From Eshraghiella sp964414835 (GTDB lineage: Bacteria > Bacillota > Clostridia > Lachnospirales > Lachnospiraceae), in contig CAYPWY010000006.1 in assembly GCA_964414835.1 (NCBI GenBank), positions 1 through 64,000 of the forward strand: a DNA stretch of 64,000 nt, written 5' to 3'. The notes under the pieces are model-generated. The model was not told the DNA's origin, did no database searches, and worked only from the letters and a program-made list of their open reading frames with translations. Of the stretch, positions 59,059-64,000 are shown in pieces (position 1 is the first letter of the stretch; the number at the start of each line of letters is the position of its first letter). Made by a program: the position numbers and the translations under genes.

Positions 59059-60024
59059 TTATTCTACTTTAAATTCCAATTCGCCATACACTGAATTTTC
59101 GGAATCAGTTCCAAACACAATAATATATTCCCCTTTGTCCAGATTATTTTCCGAAGGAAAATTAACAGGATAAATTGACCATGTCTGTTTTTCTATTGTC
59201 GTGGTATCGTCCGAATTATGTGAATAGTCCGTCAAAAGTTCTCTTTCCCCATTAATCAGCCTATATATTTCAAAGCTGTCGTTTAAGCTGTATTCATTCT
59301 CAGTATTGTTGAATATCTGCAAAACAAGTGACTTTCCCGTTACCGATGAATACTGAATCCCAAAATACAGCTTATCATCGTTGGAATAATCCCCGTTTTC
59401 ACAGAATGACAAAAAGGCGGCTTTATCATAATAAATTGAAAATGTATATCTTTCATCATCCGATATATGATACGATAAAATCGGTACCTGCATATAAACC
59501 ATATCATCATCAATTTTAAAGGTTATATCCACATATGTATTTTCATATCCTTCCAAAGGCACTTCCATACTATATATACTTCTATCCTCATCGACAACCC
59601 TGATATGATACTCATATTCCATAAAATCTTCAACTCTCATATCAGATTCTTTGTCCCTGATGCCGTATACTTCTTCCTATGTTATCTTTTTTCCATTTCC
59701 AAAATCAGCATTAATATAATCCACTCCGTTTGAATTATCATATGTTATACCAAATTTTTCGACGCCGGACGACTTATTGTATAACTCCAATCCTGTTCCC
59801 AACAAATACCAGTTAACGCTTTCGTAATCCATTAATTTTATTGCGTCTTCTGTCAACTGTTCTTCCTGCGTTAAATAGTCTAATTGCTCTTCCGACAACA
59901 TATCTAACAATGAAGCCTCTTCGTTTGTTGTCTTAGTTTCACTGTTATTATCTGAGGATGACTTACCACATGCAGTCAAAACAACCACTAACAAAAATAA
60001 TACCACCAAATTTATTTTTTTCAT
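59059..60024 (-). pseudogene. lipoprotein gene interrupted by one in-frame TAG
   Basis: The first part encodes a 115-residue lipoprotein start (MKKINLVVLFLLVVVLTACG with lipobox before Cys 19). It ends at TAG (59677-59679). The same frame then continues without interruption for 205 residues (EEVYGIRDKESDMRVEDF...), ending in a beta-rich domain of Ig-like look (SLNDSFEIYRL, KGEYIIVFGT). The later Met codon (59640) has no convincing ribosome site. A single CAG-to-TAG change would explain it. I read it as a nonsense-mutated surface lipoprotein, or a sequencing error; readthrough is less likely. The family is unknown. Confidence 0.75.
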
Positions 60025-60075
60025 ACTATCCCCACCTTTTCATACTGTAAATTATTTTTATGTGTAAAATAAAAT

Positions 60076-60103
60076 GCACAGAAACTCAATCGGAGTTCTG
60101 CGC
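60076..60103 (-). terminator. attenuator-like hairpin in the lipoprotein leader
   Basis: Stem GCGCAGAA-CTC (60103-60093) with GAG-TTTCTGTGC (60087-60076), one bulge, followed by ATTTTATTTT, placed between a strong promoter and the lipoprotein start. It could end a short RNA of about 100 nt or act as an attenuator. Confidence 0.6.
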
Positions 60104-60185
60104 ATATATAAATATAACTATAATAATTAATAATGCTAAGTTCCCTCATATGACACCGGAACTCCCCTTCCAAGCATCCATTTAA

Positions 60186-60215
60186 ATTATACATTACTTC
60201 AAATGGCTTTGTCAA
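60186..60215 (-). promoter_or_regulatory. promoter of the lipoprotein leader transcript
   Basis: Minus strand TTGACA (60215-60210), 18 bp, TATAAT (60191-60186): both hexamers are exact consensus. The transcript start would be near 60178. Confidence 0.72.
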
Positions 60216-60228
60216 TGAAAAGCCCCGG

Positions 60229-60705
60229 TCATTTTTTGCTTTCCCTCATCTTTTTAAAAAAATCCTGCATTATATCTCTGCACTGGTCTGTCAAAACTCC
60301 GGTAGTCACCTCTGCCTTGTGGTTAAATCCATCCATACGAAGCAGATTTATGACCGACCCTGCGCAGCCTGCCTTGGGATTCATTGTACCTACCACAACT
60401 CTTGGAATACGGGCCTGAACAATTGCCCCGGCGCACATAGGACAAGGCTCCAACGTTACATACATTGTACAGCCCTCAAGCCGCCAGTCTCCGATGATTT
60501 TTCCGGCTTTCTTAATTGCCATAATCTCTGCATGGGCAAGAGTGCTTTTGTCAGTATTGCGCCTGTTATAGCCACGGGCAATTATTTTATTATCATATAC
60601 TATAACACAGCCGATAGGCACCTCATCAATATGCGCCGCACGTCTGGCAAGCTTTATGGCTTCGTACATATATTTTTCATCGGTTGTCATATCTTTGCGT
60701 TTCAT
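60229..60705 (-). CDS. tadA: tRNA-specific adenosine deaminase TadA
   Basis: The protein has 158 residues. It changes A34 to inosine in tRNA-Arg. Zinc and catalytic residues are in HAE (58-60) and PCPMCAG (Cys 88 and 91). VPIGCVIVYDNKIIARGYN and VVVGTMNPKAGCAGSV are family features. The start overlaps the acetyltransferase stop by four bases. Confidence 0.96.
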   Translation of the reverse strand: MKRKDMTTDEKYMYEAIKLARRAAHIDEVPIGCVIVYDNKIIARGYNRRNTDKSTLAHAEIMAIKKAGKIIGDWRLEGCTMYVTLEPCPMCAGAIVQARIPRVVVGTMNPKAGCAGSVINLLRMDGFNHKAEVTTGVLTDQCRDIMQDFFKKMRESKK

Positions 60706-61283
60706 ATTTTCGCCTTCAAATCCCTAGGGTTAATAAGCACATATCTCCTATGGTCAGTATATCCGCTGCGCAGGAGCAGCACTGACTTGGCAAGACTTTC
60801 AAATTCAAAACCAAGCCTTGTCAGCAGACTTATGGAATTAATATTGTCCGGAAGTGTATACGCCTCTATTCTATGAAGCTTTTCCTCCTCAAATACTGCC
60901 GTCACCAGCCTTGAAACCGCCTCTAACGCGTATCCCTGTTTCTGATATTCCGGCAGTAATTTATACCCCAATACGCAGGAATGATATGCGCCTCTTATGA
61001 TATTGCCGAAAGAAGCCGTACCGATTATTTTGTCAGGCTCATCCTTGACAAAAAAGAAGTACCTCATATACATACCGTTTAAAAAGGCATTATATTCACC
61101 CTTCAATGCAGCACTTTGATATTCAAATGTATAATATTTGATACTCTTGGGCGATTCCACCGCATCAAACACCCGGCGGCCGGAAAGATAAAACTGCAAG
61201 ACCTCCGGTGCAAAGCTCTCACCCAAAACTTTCAGATTCAAACGTCTTGTCTCATATTCAAAATGCATTGTGATACCTGTCAT
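60702..61283 (-). CDS. GNAT acetyltransferase (RimJ/RimL type)
   Basis: The protein has 193 residues. The acetyl-CoA loop region reads LGYKLLPEYQKQGYALEAVSRLV, preceded by FVKDEPDKIIGTASFGNI and followed by HRIEAYTLPDNINSISLLTRLGFEFE, the pattern of ribosomal-protein or small-molecule N-acetyltransferases. Substrate unknown. It is coupled to tadA. Confidence 0.88.
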   Translation of the reverse strand: MTGITMHFEYETRRLNLKVLGESFAPEVLQFYLSGRRVFDAVESPKSIKYYTFEYQSAALKGEYNAFLNGMYMRYFFFVKDEPDKIIGTASFGNIIRGAYHSCVLGYKLLPEYQKQGYALEAVSRLVTAVFEEEKLHRIEAYTLPDNINSISLLTRLGFEFESLAKSVLLLRSGYTDHRRYVLINPRDLKAKI

Positions 61284-61394
61284 TCATATATAATAAATAG
61301 ATGATACCACATACGTGAATATAAATCAAACACTGCGTTTATATGAACTAAAACACTTGGAATTTAAACAAATAATCCTCTTAACCGTCTTTTC

Positions 61395-61907
61395 TTATTC
61401 ATACAGATATTTAAAAAATATTTCCTCAAGCACATCCGCAGATTCCGTATCAATATATTTTTCTATATAAATCTCATATTCTTCTACAGGATTATCATAA
61501 GCTTGCTTCCATATTTCTATTTTACCTGTAGCTACATCCCAGCTAAAATTTACTACTTCATTCATCCACTTCTCATACTCTGTGCTTTTCTCAACTTCAA
61601 CCGCAAAATTTATTCCATATAACTGTGCTCCCGAATAATATACCGTACAGTCGTAATCGTCATATGGTGTATCTGCAGCCTCCACAAAGACATTGTAAAG
61701 CTTTATTAAATCATTTTCATTTTCTTCCTTGGATATTGTCTTATGTTTCTCCTTTTCAATCATAAATGAAAATTCGGCCGATATTACCGTTTCATACGGC
61801 ATATATTCAAGTTCTCCCTTTAGCTCTTCCTTTGCCTCCCGCTTCGTGCAGCCTGATAAAACCAATATCAAAACAATCAGCGGAATTAATATTCTGATTT
61901 TTTTCAT
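61395..61907 (-). CDS. small lipoprotein of unknown function
   Basis: The protein has 170 residues from the ATG behind GGAGGG; the longer frame is unsupported. Signal peptide MKKIRILIPLIVLILVLSGC with a lipobox Cys at 20, then a soluble, acidic alpha/beta domain with many aromatic residues. No family recognised. It is probably anchored on the outer face of the membrane. The 110 bases downstream to 61284 show no feature. Confidence 0.8.
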   Translation of the reverse strand: MKKIRILIPLIVLILVLSGCTKREAKEELKGELEYMPYETVISAEFSFMIEKEKHKTISKEENENDLIKLYNVFVEAADTPYDDYDCTVYYSGAQLYGINFAVEVEKSTEYEKWMNEVVNFSWDVATGKIEIWKQAYDNPVEEYEIYIEKYIDTESADVLEEIFFKYLYE

Positions 61908-61999
61908 TTTGTACTTCCCTCCCACAATATTTAAACAGCCTTTTGTCAAAATTACTACTGCCATCCATTTGTTTTATTTTAAATAAAGGCATAAATAAT

Positions 62000-62023
62000 G
62001 GCAGCACTAATAATAGTGCCGCC
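62000..62023 (-). terminator. hairpin after the flavin reductase-rubredoxin gene
   Basis: Arms GGCGGCACTA and TAGTGCTGCC with a 4-base loop, 11 bases past the stop, followed by ATTATTTAT. Weak T tract but good stem. Confidence 0.65.
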
Positions 62024-62034
62024 CTAACTGCAAG

Positions 62035-62655
62035 TCAAGTTTCATAAATCGGTTCAAAATCATCTGCACCATGTCCGCATAACGGGCATACGAAATCCTT
62101 TGGTAATTCACTGCCATCATAAACATAATTGCAGATTTTACAGCGCCATCCTACGATTTTTTTATCCGCACTTTTTGCCTCCGGCTTAGGCTTTATCCTG
62201 CTCTGATAATCCGCATAGGTGACAGGCGCATTATCGCTCAATGCCTTGGCATCCTGAACCTCTGCAATGAATAAAGTATGACTTCCCAAGTCTTCACTGC
62301 TGATTACCTTACAGCTTATTACCGCACATGTCTGCCAGCCAAGATAAGGTATGCCATTGACATCCAACGGCAGCTCCATATCAGCAAATTTATTAACATC
62401 CCTTCCTGACTGGAAACCAAAGTGCCGGATTGTTTCAAATGTACATGTGTCATCTAATATGCTGACTGCAAACAGCCCGCTCTGTTTAATAAGCTCGCAT
62501 GTATAGTTTGTATTCAACACCGAAATTGCCGCCCTCGTAGGACTGTTAGCAATCTGTATACAAGTGTTTGTAATACATCCGTTTTTGATTTCCCCGGCTT
62601 TTGTTGACAACATGAAAACACCATAGCTTAGACTGTATAAAGCATTTTTGTCCAT
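62035..62655 (-). CDS. hrb: flavin reductase-rubredoxin fusion (high-molecular-weight rubredoxin type)
   Basis: The protein has 206 residues with GAGGAG before its ATG. Residues 1-150 are an FMN-binding flavin-reductase domain (LSYGVFMLSTKAGEIKNGCITNT, AISVLNTNYTCELIK, FGFQSGRDVNKF). Residues 165-206 are rubredoxin-like with iron-binding WRCKICNYVYDG and CPLCGHGADDFEPI. Such proteins pass electrons from NAD(P)H-linked flavin to oxygen- or NO-reducing flavoproteins in strict anaerobes. An extended -10 (TG-T-TATAAT, 62700-62692) lies upstream. Confidence 0.92.
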   Translation of the reverse strand: MDKNALYSLSYGVFMLSTKAGEIKNGCITNTCIQIANSPTRAAISVLNTNYTCELIKQSGLFAVSILDDTCTFETIRHFGFQSGRDVNKFADMELPLDVNGIPYLGWQTCAVISCKVISSEDLGSHTLFIAEVQDAKALSDNAPVTYADYQSRIKPKPEAKSADKKIVGWRCKICNYVYDGSELPKDFVCPLCGHGADDFEPIYET

Positions 62656-62732
62656 ATTTCCATCTCCTCGCTTTCAGTTTTATTAAAATATATTATAACA
62701 CATAAATAGCCGAACAACCATAAATATTTAAA

Positions 62733-62758
62733 AACGGCGGTGCCTGCGCACCGCCGTT
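62733..62758 (-). terminator. terminator of the unknown gene at 62760
   Basis: Perfect 11-bp stem AACGGCGGTGC/GCACCGCCGTT with a 4-base loop, followed by TTTAAA. It starts two bases after the stop. Confidence 0.85.
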
Positions 62759-62759
62759 A

Positions 62760-63782
62760 TCAGCATTTAAGCTCTCTGTACCAATATCCGAACTGACTTA
62801 AACGCATATCGCTGCGGATACTGAATTTAAAATGGTTAAAGTTAAACATTGAAGCCGTATTTCTGTCCCTTCTGGTGTATACTCCCGGCACGCCGATAAA
62901 ATAACCACAGGCTTCGCCGCTGTACATTCTTCCCAGTATGAGATGCCTGAATTGAAAATAGCCATGATTAAGAAAACTGTTATTTTTCAATCCCCAGTTT
63001 GTATCAGGCAGTCTGTCAATATCATCGGGCGTAATTTCTATAATGTCATATAAATCATCATCTGCAAAAAGAAAAACACGGTTACGCTCTGCGGACAGCC
63101 TGTTAAACCAGTCATCTGACATATATTTTGTCTTAACCTCCGGCGCCTCTGCCGCTGTTAAAATCACCGCATCAGGTTCCTCAGGACTATTTTCCTGTTT
63201 TTCACGTACCTTTTCTTCCTGTCTATTTTCCGTCTCTTGCTGAGATTTTTGCCGTAGTTTTTGCTGAATGTCCTGCTCAGGGCTTTGCTCCATTCCGTAT
63301 TCCGGTGTATGTGCTATCTCGCCTCCTGCAAATTCAACCAGAATTTCTCCGTTTCCGCTGGACCAGTCTCTGGAGGCAACCGCCTCTGGGGTAAATCCCA
63401 AATCATCCCACTCGCTTGCAAACATTTTACCTCGGTGAATCTCTGCGTTTTCAGTCTCGCCGCTCTCCTCAAGGTAAATCCCCTTGATTCCGTTGAAATT
63501 GATTCCGCTTCCTTCTATATCAAGTGCACTTCCGGTATATCGATACTCGCCCACACCATTTTTAATATTCATATCGCCCAGCTTTATGCCTATTATTCTG
63601 GCGTTTTTCCTGTAAAAAAGATTAACGCTCCATATATAGCAGCTTTCCGAATATGCACCTTTCATGTTTATTTGCAGTTTCAGAATATCCTGTCTGACCT
63701 CAATTTTGGCAAATCCGGCATTTTGGCATTTTTGTCCGGCATTGTAGGAATATATGTATGCCACCATCCTGTTGTATTCCAT
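62760..63782 (-). CDS. hypothetical protein, possibly DUF6128 type
   Basis: The protein has 340 residues with AAAGGAG before its ATG. N-terminal 130 residues are beta-rich (MVAYIYSYNAGQKCQNAGFAKIEV ...). A linker of Gln, Glu and Lys (about 165-215) follows. The C-terminal 120 residues are compact and aromatic (WFNRLSAERNRVFLFADDDLYDIIEI, GYFIGVPGVYTRRDRNTASMFNF). I recall similar Lachnospiraceae proteins as DUF6128, without certainty. Soluble, no signal. Role unknown. Confidence 0.65.
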   Translation of the reverse strand: MEYNRMVAYIYSYNAGQKCQNAGFAKIEVRQDILKLQINMKGAYSESCYIWSVNLFYRKNARIIGIKLGDMNIKNGVGEYRYTGSALDIEGSGINFNGIKGIYLEESGETENAEIHRGKMFASEWDDLGFTPEAVASRDWSSGNGEILVEFAGGEIAHTPEYGMEQSPEQDIQQKLRQKSQQETENRQEEKVREKQENSPEEPDAVILTAAEAPEVKTKYMSDDWFNRLSAERNRVFLFADDDLYDIIEITPDDIDRLPDTNWGLKNNSFLNHGYFQFRHLILGRMYSGEACGYFIGVPGVYTRRDRNTASMFNFNHFKFSIRSDMRLSQFGYWYRELKC

Positions 63783-63847
63783 ATAAAAACACTCCTTTCT
63801 TTATATCCACGGGTACTTTAAAATATATTGAAGGAGTGTATAAAATA

Positions 63848-64000
63848 TTACTTTATTTTTGATGAAAAAATATTAGACAACCTGGCAAACTCTTCAAGGG
63901 TAAGCGCCTCTCCTCTTATGGCTGAACCCCTTCCAAGCTCTTCTATTGCCTCACTAATCATCTCTTTGGAAAAATTAATTTCAGGCGAATTGTTAAGTCC
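63848..64000 (-). CDS. rsmA: rRNA small subunit dimethyladenosine transferase RsmA/KsgA, 3' end
   Basis: The last 50 codons are present; the gene runs past the window edge. The encoded C-terminal domain reads MISEAIEELGRGSAIRGEA then LTLEEFARLSNIFSSKIK, the standard ending of KsgA, which dimethylates two adenines of 16S rRNA. Not in frame with any other gene here. Confidence 0.85.
   Translation of the reverse strand, partial: GLNNSPEINFSKEMISEAIEELGRGSAIRGEALTLEEFARLSNIFSSKIK

Noticed and set aside
60021..60215. 64-codon open frame upstream of the lipoprotein
   Set aside because: It covers a consensus promoter and a terminator-like hairpin, has no good ribosome site and no family look; kept only as a leader observation.

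Overview
The window looks like chromosomal DNA of a motile, spore-forming, low-to-moderate-GC Firmicute of the Lachnospiraceae type (Roseburia, Lachnospira or Butyrivibrio-like). The evidence is the gene content and order: comFC-yvyF-flgM-flgN-flgK-flgL-fliW-csrA-flaG-fliD-fliS-fliT-flagellin and spoIIID-mbl-flgF-flgG are both Bacillus/Clostridium arrangements. There is also a long Gram-positive SRP RNA, strong Shine-Dalgarno sites throughout, and sigma-28 and sigma-E type promoters. It is dense core genome on the minus strand with a few accessory insertions. I saw no IS element, prophage, tRNA, rRNA or CRISPR array.

Layout. (1) 1-16.2 kb is a flagellar accessory and glycosylation island. It holds a FliD-like protein, a sigma-70-like regulator, a small sigma-28-driven unknown, a DUF4422/capsule-type double glycosyltransferase, four or five CgeB-family glycosyltransferases, a GT2-TPR enzyme, a ParB-like/nucleotidyltransferase-like protein, a NeuB-type nonulosonate synthase and a Maf flagellin glycosyltransferase. 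(2) 16.2-30.5 kb is the late flagellar cluster (flagellin, chaperones, cap, FlaG, CsrA/FliW, FlgL, two FlgK, FlgN, FlgM, YvyF) running into comFC and recD2. (3) 30.5-34.3 kb has the distal rod genes with mbl and spoIIID. (4) 34.3-36.6 kb has two surface-polysaccharide enzymes. (5) 36.6-48.1 kb has a nuclease-like protein, asparaginase, mfd, pth, a CBS/CorC membrane protein, MscL, AraD and a large TPR/acidic-repeat/degenerate-ATPase protein. (6) 48.2-58.5 kb is an apparent operon pfkA-dnaX-ybaB-recR followed by three genes resembling the Wadjet/MukBEF-type condensin JetA, JetB and JetC, with no JetD. (7) 58.6-64 kb has the SRP RNA, a nonsense-interrupted lipoprotein gene, tadA, an acetyltransferase, another lipoprotein, a flavin reductase-rubredoxin, an unknown protein and the 3' end of rsmA.

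How it fits together. FlgM and sigma-28-type promoters before flgM, flaG, the flagellin gene and one unknown small gene point to late-class flagellar control. CsrA/FliW and a hairpin displaying GGA in the flagellin leader point to translational control of flagellin. The island next door probably builds a nonulosonic-acid-containing glycan and places it on flagellin. The points most worth following are the JetABC-like complex without its nuclease inside a recombination/replication operon, the degenerate ATPase downstream of it, two genes that appear to start at AUU/AUA codons, the sigma-28-controlled orphan, and the 612-residue ParB-like/nucleotidyltransferase-like protein in the glycan island.
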